From NCBI GenBank assembly GCA_015657535.1, contig JADHZB010000031.1, positions 1 through 57,807 of the forward strand: 57,807 bases of DNA. Direction: 5' to 3'. Source of the stretch: Nephromyces sp. MM_2019. Taxonomy: Eukaryota > Apicomplexa > Aconoidasida > Nephromycida. The notes beneath the pieces were generated by a model that saw nothing but the letters and a program-made list of their open reading frames with translations, had not been told where the DNA came from and ran no database searches. Both the position numbers and the translations under genes were made by a program. How positions within the stretch are numbered: position 1 is the first letter of the stretch; every line of letters starts with the position of its first letter. This document shows positions 11,173 through 22,140 of this stretch, piece by piece.

Positions 11173-13257
11173 ATCCACACAATTACATCACCAATCTGTA
11201 CTAGCATGTGAGAACTCTTTACATCTATCCCAACTAAACTATTCTAGCCACAAAGGAAATTTATGTAGGCTAAATTAACTTTAGCTAGCACAAACTCGAC
11301 CCGAGTAAGATTTGTAAGTAGTGGCAGAGCAAGCAGAAATTCAAGGACTTGGTTCAAAACAAAAAGCAAAACAGTTTGAAGAAATTCAATAATCTCTGAA
11401 GAATTATTGAAGAATTTAAAAAGAATTTCAGAAAAGAAAAAATAAATTCAGAATCATTATGATTTGAAATTTTACGCTTTTTCAAGTTTAATTTTCGCTT
11501 AAACGACCAGCAATTTTACCCAAAAAATCTGCCTTAGATTTTCAGAATCACTCTTAAAACCTACCACTAACATGAGTCGATATAATTTTACTGAATTTTA
11601 ATGTTTTTTAAATTTATGTACTAATAAGCACCCCATTACAACCCACAAAATAAATATCTTTAGCTATCAACATTAGACCTAAAAAACCTTTTTTAATCCC
11701 TTTAAACTAGTTACGTGTCTTAATATGCTAATAAATCGAAAAGGAGCCCTATAGTAACTAGTTTTTGATACTAACCCTACATATTAACTAAGAAACAACA
11801 GTATTCATCTGTATTGATGTGTGGTTTATATTTTATCATAGTTTATTAGATCAGTGTAGAAATTTGTATTTTAGTTATTAAAAATTTTAACAATAATTAC
11901 TTTGAATTTATCAAAATTTTATTATTATAGGGTTTTGTATTATTTTACTAATCTTTATAAATTCACATTAAGCTAATTCAAATTAAGCCTAATGTAAATT
12001 TACATGTATTTTCAATAAAAAATTGTGAAACAAAATGTATGATAAATACAAGCCATAGTATATAAACTTCATATAGATAACAAAATAATAGGTCAAAAAC
12101 TTAAGTCGATGCATGTTCTAAGTTAGGTCTTTATACTCTAGTATCAGTTATGCGGCTAATTTACATTGAGTATATGAAATTTAAAAATAAATTCGAAATG
12201 TTTAACACAAGCACATACAATTTAAAATATTTTTATTTTGGAATATTTTCTAACTTCAACCAAATATGTTAGTTTCAAAGAAAAGAGTAGATCTTTTTCC
12301 TCGAAAACATATTCGAATTTAAATCAACACAGAATTTAAATTAAGATTTGTATGAATTTAATCCCTAGTAGAGACCAAAAAATTCCTGCAAAAATTTATA
12401 TTCTTTAGTTAAGAGACCCGTGATTTTTAACCCAATTTTGCATAAAAAATAGGCAAAGTGTGTACCCCTTAGGTCAATAGATTATATCAGTAGTGTTCTT
12501 ATTAGCGTTTATGTGTTATATATGAAGCGGGTTACACAGAACATGTTTTTCTTCTTCCTTATTCTAGTTCTTTTTCTTCCTTTCTTGTTTCTTCTTTTTT
12601 TTTCTTCGCACATTAATAATCACTGACAGCTACATAACTTAAGCTGATAAATGATTAACTAGATGCCAATGAAGTTTTGGTTGGATCTATCTTCAGATAT
12701 GTTAGAATTATTCTTCCTATATATACCTTCCACCAATTCCAAAAATTAATTTAAATAAGAAGCTTCCTCCATATATTTTATAAATAAAGCTCTACTTTTT
12801 CTGCTGCCCTCTGCTCTCGTGTAAGTTTTTGTAACCAATTACAAAAACATACCATATATAAATATTAACAAATTCGAACAATTAAATCATTTGATAATCC
12901 CACTTTGTATAAACCTTCTTCTATAAATAATTAGACATTGTGACTAAATTGTATTTCATTTTTTCTATATAAAAGACTAAGTGTAAATACATCATACAAA
13001 CCGACTTAGTATCATTACACTGAACTTTTTCTTTTTAGATTTTGTTTTAAATTAGGACATAGTCTTACTGTTTTGGTGGTCAAGACAGTGTTTTTTAGTG
13101 TATTCTATGACTACTGAAATAAACAAATTGAGCTTGCTCTTATCGCATTTTAAAATTTGGCTTGCTTTGATGTCTCATATCAATTTTAATATCTTTTTAA
13201 TGTGTCAACGTAAACACCATCTTTACCTTTTTTATAAACTAAACGAGATTGATAATC

Positions 13258-14864
13258 ATGACTCCTATTCACAGCCGCAAAACACCTTTTTTCAAAACAA
13301 AAGTATGCCCCTGGTATTTTAAGAATCGATGTACCCGTGGAGATGAATGTTTATTCGCACACTCATCAGATGAACTGAGGGGTCCACCTAACCTAGCTAA
13401 AACTAGTATTTGTCCAAATATCAAGAAAAAAGGAAGCTGTAATGACCTGGAGTGCTCATTTGCTCACACTTTTAACGAATTACGTGGTACCGATGATCTT
13501 TACAAAACTCTCCTATGTGTGAGATACCTAAAAGGTCGATGTAGCGCTGGTGATAGTTGCAGATACGCTGTAAGTTTTTTCCATTCAAATAATACATGTA
13601 ACCACTTAATCTTACTCCCCTTCGATGTTTTTACTAGTTTGACAATTATTTTATACTTGTTCATCTAATTTTGTTTCTAATTATTTTTTGATAGCATGGT
13701 GAAAGTGAGCTTCGAGCTGTAAAGCGAATCCCTGTTGAAGACTCAAACAATGATGTATCCAATTTCATCCAACATATTCAGAGCTCTGACCACATTTCTG
13801 TGTCCTCTAAAGATTCATCAAAGAACGAAAATTCCCAGAACAAGATTGAATCCAATCATCATTATTATAAATTTCGTGATAACTCTGACCGTTCACAGAT
13901 TATTAATGAGTCCAATCATCACGTAAAAATTAATAAAAAGGCCCACTCTAGTCTTAAAAATAAGTCCTATTCATACAGTGAAAATCAATGGGCCACTTTA
14001 ATCCCAAATGAGTCCAAACTTCAAGAAGTTGAGCTGATCGACAAAGAAATATCTCATCTCCAGGAACTAAAAAAGAAGGCAATAGCGAGCCAAATGACTA
14101 GGGCAAAATCACAAAAAGACTTAGTTTACACTGCCACAGTTAATCTTTTCCATAATAACCCACCACCACTCTCAGCCAACACTTCTTTACCTTGTGCATT
14201 CAAGTCAATGTCAATACCAAACCAAACTGACCATCCAAAATGCCTCAGAAACTCATTATCACACAATAATCTTTTAACTGATACACCAGTATTTACTCCA
14301 AGCCATCCACAATTTGACTATTTAAACGAATATTCTAGCAACCCATCCTCCCTGTCATCACGTATTGATGGGAATCGCGCACCCACATTAACTAGATCCT
14401 CTTCTAACAATTTGTTCTCCTCTACTAAGGAGGCAATCGACCCACACCACAAGGTTTCTTTACAAGAACTATTCTATAGCTCACTGCCCTCTACCAATTG
14501 GGTTTCTGATGGCTTTTCTAGCCCTAACTCTGACATAAATACCTTGACCAACTACTCTTCAAGGAACACTTTTTCATCTTTTGATGAAAATGACCTTGAA
14601 TTACCATCGTACACAGGTCACAGCCCACCTAAATCTCGTATGGTCGACACAAGTATGAACATTTCAGGTCTTTCATCCCAATTAGGGCTTGATAAGGATG
14701 GTGTTCAATCTCGTTTAAATTTATTTGAACCCTTACCTGGAACATTTCTGCATACTCTTTATAGTGAAATTGAGGATGAATCTAATAAGCCTAAGAGCCA
14801 CAACCCTAACACATGTGATAGTCATTTAAATCAAGCTCCAAAATACACTCCTTATATTTTTTAA
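13258..14864 (+). CDS. Three-finger CCCH zinc-finger protein, 2 exons
   Basis: Exons 13258-13569 and 13695-14864 give 493 residues. Three CCCH fingers sit at the N-terminus: C17/C25/C31/H35 (spacing 7-5-3), C52/C61/C66/H70 (8-4-3) and C87/C95/C101/H105 (7-5-3). Each is followed by a DELR- or ELR-type stretch (DELRG, NELRG, ELRAV), a layout shared by apicomplexan CCCH proteins that are thought to bind RNA. The intron falls exactly between codons 104 and 105, so the zinc-ligand histidine of finger 3 comes from exon 2. A short coiled-coil patch lies at about 230-270, and the remainder is Ser/Asn-rich and probably disordered. The first ATG is at 13258; the frame is open a few codons upstream but has no earlier ATG. 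An RNA-regulatory role is inferred from the fingers; the target is unknown. Confidence 0.88.
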
Positions 14865-16754
14865 TATTGATCATTCATTTGATGACAAGAGAAATAATAT
14901 CTCGTCTTTTTATTCCCATTGATGCTTAATTTGTGTATAAACTGTATTCATGAATCGTTTCTAAATTTTATTAGATTAAATAGATTTACTCAATTTAGTA
15001 CATAATATTTATCCATCTCATTTTCCTTTATCAAATGAGTAAAATTTAAATGGCTTTTATTTAGCTAAATGTAATTTAAAAGGTCGATTTACTGCATTTT
15101 GTGTATAATAAATTTCATGCTCCCAAAATCTCATTAAACAATTTTGTTTAGTATCATACAGTGATACTGTTGGATGCTTTTTTTTACAAATCTTAATTTT
15201 CTTTTAACCTTTTACATGATATATTTTTTAGCATTACTATATCTCACTTAAATTTTTAGCTGGAAACAGAATTAAAATATTTTCTTTGACTATGTAGCTG
15301 ATTGTTTTGGAATCATTTATAATTGTTTTTATCAAATTTTTTCACCAGAATTTTGAATGTTTCATATAACATCAAGCTTTTTTGTTTATTAGATGTGTTG
15401 CATATCAATTATTTAAAAGTGTATGCTTTTTTTATTCGTTAAATAATTAAATTACAAAACTTTCTAAACTACATAAATTCACAAATAATTTTTTACTATC
15501 TCAATATCACATTGAATCTTGATGACCCTTTTAATTAATCTTTTTGCTTTTAAGAATTCACCATAGGGTTTTATACTGTCTTATATCGATCGATTTATCC
15601 AGCTTTGTAAATAAAAACACTTATCTAAAATACTAATGTTTACTCTTTTTTTTCATTATTCTGTGTTTTTAAAAATACCATTTGGTCCTATTCAACATAA
15701 ATCAATTAATATTTTACACACATTTACATCCTTAATATATGGATTAAAATGATCGCAACACCATTCTTGCTAAGAATAAGCTAAATTGCACCCTTATGCA
15801 TAATAAATCTACAGAAATGTGACCTTAAGGACTAACCACTTTAGCATCTGAATTCTAATTTACAGGACAGCTAAAGTTTTGAAGTATAATTAATACATTA
15901 CTAGCTAAAGTCCTTATTTACAAGTCTAACTTGTAAGTTAATTCTTATATTACCTAGAAAAAAAGATAAGGGAATAATAAAGCTATAACAGTATGTTTAA
16001 TATACTAGAAAATATTATATGCATATTCCTTTTGGCTAGTAGATAAATGATTGAACTTTTTAAAGCTATTCAGCTTAGGATGTAAAATTTTGATTTATCA
16101 AATTAATGTAGCATTATTGATAATGGCTAGATCTTACTCGTAGAAATATCTAAAAGGTACTGAAAAGAACTGCAAATCATGAGCGCAAGTTGCCAGTTGG
16201 AGAACCACATAACAAATGATAAATCTCTAAAGTATCTATCAATACCCTTATTCTAATAATTTCGCACGCGATGCTTTACCATTTGATATTAAAATTTAAA
16301 AACTAGCTATTAAGTTTAAACTTTATCCAGCTTTATAATTTATGATAAAGTTATTACCATATATGTAAAAGGATTTCGGAAATATATATTGGTGATAATA
16401 TTAATATGATGGAAAAGCAGTACAAACTCTAGACAATCGTGCCCTTTAGGTGGAATTTTAAGTAGCATTTATTAATTTTTTTAAGTAGTGGCTGGGTTTG
16501 CGCTTGACAAAACTAAGCTTGAATTATTATTTCTAGTCCATGTTAATTATGTAAAGTATTTATATCAGGAAACTCAAATACTAATTTATTTTAGAATAAT
16601 TCTAATATCGGTAAACCTGAGAATAAATCTCGTAGATTCCGCGTTTTTACATTTCAAGCTGATGATGTATAATTAAATTTTGGAGATATTTCTTAGTTCC
16701 CTATTAAAATCATAGTGCGGTTTTAAAAATTGGATTTCTATCATATATCCTAAA
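14865..16754. other. Intergenic spacer
   Basis: AT-rich spacer between two plus-strand genes. Some GCTAAAGT words and their complements recur near 15838-15910. A weak open frame at 16488-16676 has no ATG start. No gene is supported. Confidence 0.5.
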
Positions 16755-18005
16755 ATGGAAGTTGAGGTTGGGTATGCTCCTATTCCAAATGTTTTTGAGG
16801 AGAAAGGAGAAGCAAAAATATGTGAGTGTGACAATCTCCAAGGTAGCTGCCTTTTGACACCTATACAGTCACAGCTATGGTCACACTTTTATAAGCAGCA
16901 AGACCAGCACTTTTTAACATTACAAGATAAAAATCAAGAGCTAGAAAACGAGTTAAAAAGCCTAAGAAATAAATTAAATGAAAATCATAAGAAAATTAAA
17001 ACAAATGATGAAGTTAATAATGAGTTAATACGCAATTTAGATAATCAAAATTCAGAGCTTGGCAGGTTGAAGCATCAGTTAGAGTGCTTAGTGATTAAAA
17101 ATGATAATATAAAAAATGAAAACAAATTTCTGGATTCACAAATTAAATGTATTAATAAAGAGTGGGAGAAGAAAATTAACCAATTGAGTTATGAAAAGGA
17201 AAAGGTTAAAACATTTTGGTCAACTCAGCTCGAAAAAGCAATCTATGAAAATGAATTAAAAGTTCATGACCTAACTCAGGAGGTTGGGAGATGTCACTTA
17301 ATCATTAATCACCAATTTAATAAATCTGAAGCAAGTAGTAAAGAAATTCACAAAGTTGAGATTAAGGATGCCTCAGACCCTTTAAATAATTATCAAGAGT
17401 ATATAAAATATGAAATGAATAAAACACTCGATACTTCATTCCTTGATAAACTTGACTCAAATTCTCATAAAATTTTAGAATTGGATTGCTGCCTTAATAA
17501 ATCAAGTTCAAAATCACCTAACAACACAGATTCTGATTCCATAGATCCATTTTATAGAGAAGAGCTTAAACCAAGTATATGGGAACCCAACATGATAGCC
17601 TTAAAAGAAAAATTTTATTTGAATAATGAAGAGTCTGGGTCAAATAGTTTGAAGCCTTTAAGCTTAAAGCAAGAACTAAATCAGATATCAATACCTAATG
17701 AATTGACTGATTTAAAAAAGGGTTGTTCTATGGTCGAGTTTTGCTTAGATAAAGGAATAACAAGAAGTGAAAATGATGCACCAAATGTGCCTTTTCAAAT
17801 TGATTGTGAAGGTATCCTAGATCGAAATATTGATCAACACCCCGAAGACATCACACAAGACTCGCCAGCTCAGTCGCTTTTAAATCCCAACTTCAATGTT
17901 TCTGGTTATGAACCAGAAAATCGTAATACAATCTTTAAAGTTGTAAAATGCATTAGCAATGGCTTCCTATGTATGAGAAGAAAAAAGATTCTTTTACCAC
18001 TTTGA
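16755..18005 (+). CDS. Coiled-coil protein of unknown function
   Basis: A single-exon, 416-residue protein starting at the first ATG. Residues about 45-190 form a long, highly charged coiled coil (LQDKNQELENELKSLRNKL and following). Residues 195-390 are Asp/Asn/Ser-rich without a recognised domain. The C-terminus is a short basic and cysteine-containing tail (VVKCISNGFLCMRRKK), which could contact membrane or be lipidated, but that is speculation. No catalytic motif is visible. The length of the frame and its AT-biased third codon positions argue that it is real. It could be a structural protein of the cytoskeleton or centrosome, which cannot be told from sequence alone. Confidence 0.72.
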   Translation: MEVEVGYAPIPNVFEEKGEAKICECDNLQGSCLLTPIQSQLWSHFYKQQDQHFLTLQDKNQELENELKSLRNKLNENHKKIKTNDEVNNELIRNLDNQNSELGRLKHQLECLVIKNDNIKNENKFLDSQIKCINKEWEKKINQLSYEKEKVKTFWSTQLEKAIYENELKVHDLTQEVGRCHLIINHQFNKSEASSKEIHKVEIKDASDPLNNYQEYIKYEMNKTLDTSFLDKLDSNSHKILELDCCLNKSSSKSPNNTDSDSIDPFYREELKPSIWEPNMIALKEKFYLNNEESGSNSLKPLSLKQELNQISIPNELTDLKKGCSMVEFCLDKGITRSENDAPNVPFQIDCEGILDRNIDQHPEDITQDSPAQSLLNPNFNVSGYEPENRNTIFKVVKCISNGFLCMRRKKILLPL

Positions 18006-19280
18006 TTGCGTTATTTTATTTAAATATACCAAATTTGTTTTTCTTATCTTTAATAGGTTTTTAAAGATTTGTTGGGGAATCTCCCAAATAATAAAGGTTT
18101 TGGGTATAATTGGTTTTCCATAATTAATTGGGTAGTGTAAGCTCCAACAAAAATTTCTAGACTTCTTTTGATATAACACAATGCACAAGTACATCGAACC
18201 ATAAGATCTATCATTTACAACTCAATAATAGACTTGTCTACACTTTATCTAATATAAAACAATGATTTATAAAAGTAAAATGAAGCATTCCTAATTTAAA
18301 AACCAAATTGAAACATGTTTATATATAGTTAGCCTTGCTAGCCTCAGAGCTATTGCAGCCAATAATTGAGGTTACTTATGAATGTTTATTAGTAAGACAC
18401 ATGGTACTTGGCAAAGGAGCGCAAAAGACTCTTGTTTTAGCAGTGAATATATCTAAAATAAAAATTAAAAGCACTTTGCTCATATAGAATGTTAGGAGTT
18501 CAAATGTATGAATAAAATTCCTGTAATCGAATAAAACCTATCTCCAAAGAGTTTATCACCTCTTTAGAGTATTTACAGAATAATTACATTTTATATATTT
18601 TAGACCCCCATTAAAGGTTTAGATTGAACTTATTGAGTAAGCGTGTTTAACTATCTATTCTGAATAATTAAATCTAAATTAGTTTCAAGGTATTAGCGCA
18701 ATTAGGTTCTAAATGATGGATTTGTATCTAATTTTCACTTCAAATTTGGTTGGTGCGTAAATTTTAACGAGTGAACATAATTCTGAAAAGAATTTTAAAG
18801 AGAGTTTCAAAGAAATCCAAATTATAGACCTTTTTGTAAAAATTCTACAGTATAATGAATTATACTGTCTAGAGTTTATGTTAAACAACTTTAACTGTTA
18901 CTTATTTTTGAGATTATTTAGATTTTGTTTATATAATTTTGGTACATAAAGTCCTTCAAAGCCTTAACAGAAACTTTAAACTCTTTAAAATCATATAAAC
19001 TCTGAACTGACACGAGCAAAATATATAAATTCTCTGATATCAGAGTATTATAAAACACAAACTTAATTCAGAAAACGCTTATATACATTTCGTAGGGATG
19101 AAATTGGCAGATGTTGAAATTTTAAAAAGTAGTGCATTGATTAGCTCAAAAAGTTTCTAATATGCGTATATAAAAAGTTTCGGAATTATAATAAATACAA
19201 AATAAAAGATAATAGGTAGGAGTGAGTTTACAAAAGGATTTTGGAGGTTCTCACATCATAATCCAGCTATTTCTCGGTGT
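18006..19280. other. Convergent intergenic spacer
   Basis: Lies between the 3' ends of the coiled-coil gene (+) and the methyltransferase gene (-). AT-rich, no homology or exon-like segments. An open frame at 17994-18194 on the minus strand is not convincing. Confidence 0.5.
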
Positions 19281-21488
19281 TTATCTTTTGTATATACAGG
19301 CAACGAAAAGACCACTTGTTTGTCCCAAAGACTGGTCAAAATATAAAGATGAAATAAAACCGGAAGTATAAGCATATTCATGGCGAGGTAATGTGGGGTT
19401 GAATTCAAGTTGGCTAGGAAATGCTGGCCAAGGTTCTATTTCGTAAATGTCGGATTTATCTGTGTTTGTGTTTCTTTTGTGGGTTTTCAGCTTAGGATGC
19501 TGGTAGCTTCGTGACTCACGTAACTCTTTGCTATCTTTGAGAATTGCCGTGTTATCAAACTTATTATTCGTATTGTAATCCGAAGTAAAATAGCCTATTT
19601 TTAATGGTGCTGCTGTTAATAAAGGTTGATATATTTTATAGCTGTTTTCGTAAAATTGTTTGAGGTTCATATTATCAATTAAGGGTAGATTAGGATTTAT
19701 CTCATTAGGATAATGCAGAGGTAAAGAGTTAAACGTAGTCAACTTTACATCTTCCGCTTCAGTTTTAAAATTAAGCCTTATACCACATGGAAGCGGGTAT
19801 AAATAAGCTTCACCTGGAAATGAGGAAAGGAGGTGGATAATAATATTTTCATTTTGTTCCATCCGTCCACTACATGTTGAATAAATGAGTAAACCTCCTC
19901 TCCTTAGCATTTTGAAAGCACATGTGATCAAATTTTTCTGAAGAGATAAAAGTGAATTCAATTTTAGAGGATTTTCTAAATAACTTGACAATTTTTCATA
20001 TCCAAATTTCTGCTCAAATTTCTTAAGATGCCTGATAGATGCGTCATGAGTACACTCGGCATCAACTAAGATTTTATCGAAAAAAGTTGAATTTTCATGA
20101 ATTGGGGTAGAAAAATAATTAGAATCCGTTTTATCCACAATTGGATCATCAAAACGATGCTGATCATTTTTGTAAAAACAAGGCTCATAATCTAGAAATG
20201 TCCACTGTGGTTCAGGACTATTTAGGTGATCTGCTGTATTAATGTTGATAGACTTTGAATCGCTATTGTGAAATATATCCGTACAATTAAAGCTATGAAG
20301 ATCAGATCCTTTTGCGGTTCTTTCATTTCCTAAAACATTTTGTGTTGAAGCAAGTTGAGCTCCGGGGGTACTGACAAGTCTAGGTGAAATAATGCTTGAA
20401 TTAATTATATTTAAAGTAGTAAAGAAAGGATCTTGGGAACCTCTTTTTGATGAATATTCAGAATCATTGATCAAATGGCCATCTCGGACAGCTTGAGTTG
20501 TTTTCAATGGGGATTTATATGATTCTAAATGAGCCCTCTTGAGGCTTGGAGATATATAAAATAGTTTGGGATTAGAATCTAGCCCAAGCTTGCTACCATC
20601 TTGAATGTAGAGCTTTGTGTTATTAACTTTATACTTTTTCAATAGTTTTTTACATATGTTCAAACGATTTCGGGAAATATCCATACCTATCACTAAGCCA
20701 TATGCAGGTAATGGATTGTTCAATATTTCAGTAAGAGGTGATTTATTATTCTCATTTATTGAAGGATAAATTGAATCGTTTTTCTGTTGATTGAAGTCCT
20801 TTCGATGTGATAGTTCATTGTTAATAAAATCTCCATCAAAAAATAAACTATGATTATTGCTATTTTTGTGGAAAATTTTTAATTGATCTTCATAATTCGA
20901 CGTATTTGATAAAATATGTGAATGATAAAATACTTGATCGCTTTTTAAATCAACAGAGTCTTGGGTGATATTTTTTTTTTGGGATTTCACATTATCAACA
21001 TCCAATGCGTAATCATCTTTATACTTTGAAGAAAATCTTTTAGACGAACTTTCAGTATTGAACTCCTTACTCTGTGAATCTTTAGTTGGTATCTTGCTTA
21101 AAAGTTCTTGACTTATGAATTGATTCTGATGATAGTTACTCCTTTTGATCTTCGAGAGTTGCTCAAGGTAGTCTGAAATTGATGTTAACTTAGCTCCAGG
21201 AGCACAACATAGATCAAGCACAATGTCACCTTTCTGGAGCCTTAATGCTTCAACTGCAGCAATACTTGATGCATCTATCCCTGCTATAGAGCCATTTTTA
21301 AAAGCATTTGTATTTCTTATAAGCTTTGATGAAGGTAATGCATAAATTCTTGAAGAAGGAAGCAACCAGGTTACTCTTTGGGGCCAATCATCACAGAGAT
21401 TAAGGTCTGCTTGTAGCGACTTAACAACCCTATATTCACAAAATCCGTTAGTTATGCGTACATAACGAAGTTGTTCAACATAGTCCAT
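19281..21488 (-). CDS. NSUN-type RNA cytosine-C5 methyltransferase with large inserts
   Basis: A single-exon protein of 735 residues in the NOL1/NOP2/Sun family, which uses S-adenosylmethionine to methylate C5 of cytosine in tRNA or rRNA. The SAM-binding motif is VLDLCCAPGAK at about 90-100. The acidic ribose-binding strand is GLVIGMD (264-270) and the next strand holds QDGS (296-299). Motif IV is VDAECT with C479, and motif VI is YSTCS with C539, so both family cysteines are present. Motif IV has Glu where most members have Pro (DAPC). Two Ser/Asn-rich inserts, about 110-260 and 303-465, make the protein much longer than usual. I see no separate PUA domain. The substrate cannot be assigned. 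Its neighbours on the same strand are unrelated. Confidence 0.87.
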   Translation of the reverse strand: MDYVEQLRYVRITNGFCEYRVVKSLQADLNLCDDWPQRVTWLLPSSRIYALPSSKLIRNTNAFKNGSIAGIDASSIAAVEALRLQKGDIVLDLCCAPGAKLTSISDYLEQLSKIKRSNYHQNQFISQELLSKIPTKDSQSKEFNTESSSKRFSSKYKDDYALDVDNVKSQKKNITQDSVDLKSDQVFYHSHILSNTSNYEDQLKIFHKNSNNHSLFFDGDFINNELSHRKDFNQQKNDSIYPSINENNKSPLTEILNNPLPAYGLVIGMDISRNRLNICKKLLKKYKVNNTKLYIQDGSKLGLDSNPKLFYISPSLKRAHLESYKSPLKTTQAVRDGHLINDSEYSSKRGSQDPFFTTLNIINSSIISPRLVSTPGAQLASTQNVLGNERTAKGSDLHSFNCTDIFHNSDSKSININTADHLNSPEPQWTFLDYEPCFYKNDQHRFDDPIVDKTDSNYFSTPIHENSTFFDKILVDAECTHDASIRHLKKFEQKFGYEKLSSYLENPLKLNSLLSLQKNLITCAFKMLRRGGLLIYSTCSGRMEQNENIIIHLLSSFPGEAYLYPLPCGIRLNFKTEAEDVKLTTFNSLPLHYPNEINPNLPLIDNMNLKQFYENSYKIYQPLLTAAPLKIGYFTSDYNTNNKFDNTAILKDSKELRESRSYQHPKLKTHKRNTNTDKSDIYEIEPWPAFPSQLEFNPTLPRHEYAYTSGFISSLYFDQSLGQTSGLFVACIYKR

Positions 21489-22140
21489 TAGAAATTCTGG
21501 TAGAATTAAAAAATATTTAAAAATGAACCCATCTTGTTTAATTGACTTATTTTTTGCTTCTTAAGTTCAATATTCAAATCGCAAGTGAAGAATTTTTATC
21601 AGGTTGCATAACTAAGGTATTCTAGTGTCCCACAAACAAACGCTAGTAGCAAAAATACTAGATTTAAATATAAAATAGTTTTAGATCAGGCAGTTTTTAC
21701 AAACGAAATTCTTCATTCAGTATTTGTAATTGGATCTAGTCTTTTGTACCTTATTATGGTGATAGATTTATTTATATCAATCTTAGCTCTAGCAGATGTG
21801 CAAATTAGAGCACTTACTAGTCATTAAATCAAACTGTATATTTGTAGCGAAAATAAGGTGGGTTAATCTTAATTTAATAAAAATTAAGAATATCGTTGTT
21901 TTTTTGGCAAGAGTAATGATTGTAAGTTTCGTAATTATGTTTTTGTTTAATTAGATAACTAGAGTAAATTTTGAAAACTTAAAACCATTTTAAAAAAAGT
22001 AAAAATTATTCCAAATGAATTAATCCCTTTCTGAAAAAAATACATGTGCTGGAGCTTTTCAAATTTTTATTCAACACAAAGATGTAAAGAGATTTCTTTT
22101 ATAAGCTTGTGGAGTAAATGAATGAATAGCATAATACATC
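21489..22140. other. Intergenic spacer
   Basis: AT-rich gap between two minus-strand genes; no exon-like segment seen. It should hold the promoter of the methyltransferase and the 3' end of the multi-membrane protein gene. Confidence 0.5.

Larger units (their letters stand above)
9400..13257. other. Long intergenic region between divergent genes, TG-rich in its first part
   Basis: Lies between the divergent CS-domain and CCCH genes, so it should contain both promoters. From 9400 to about 11175 it is packed with TG words on the plus strand, ending in a dense TG/GT microsatellite at about 11075-11172. From 11180 to 13250 it is ordinary AT-rich sequence with a purine-rich patch near 11320-11460. 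A small ambiguous segment at 10601-10682 is flanked by inverted splice-donor-like words. No gene is supportable. Confidence 0.5.
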
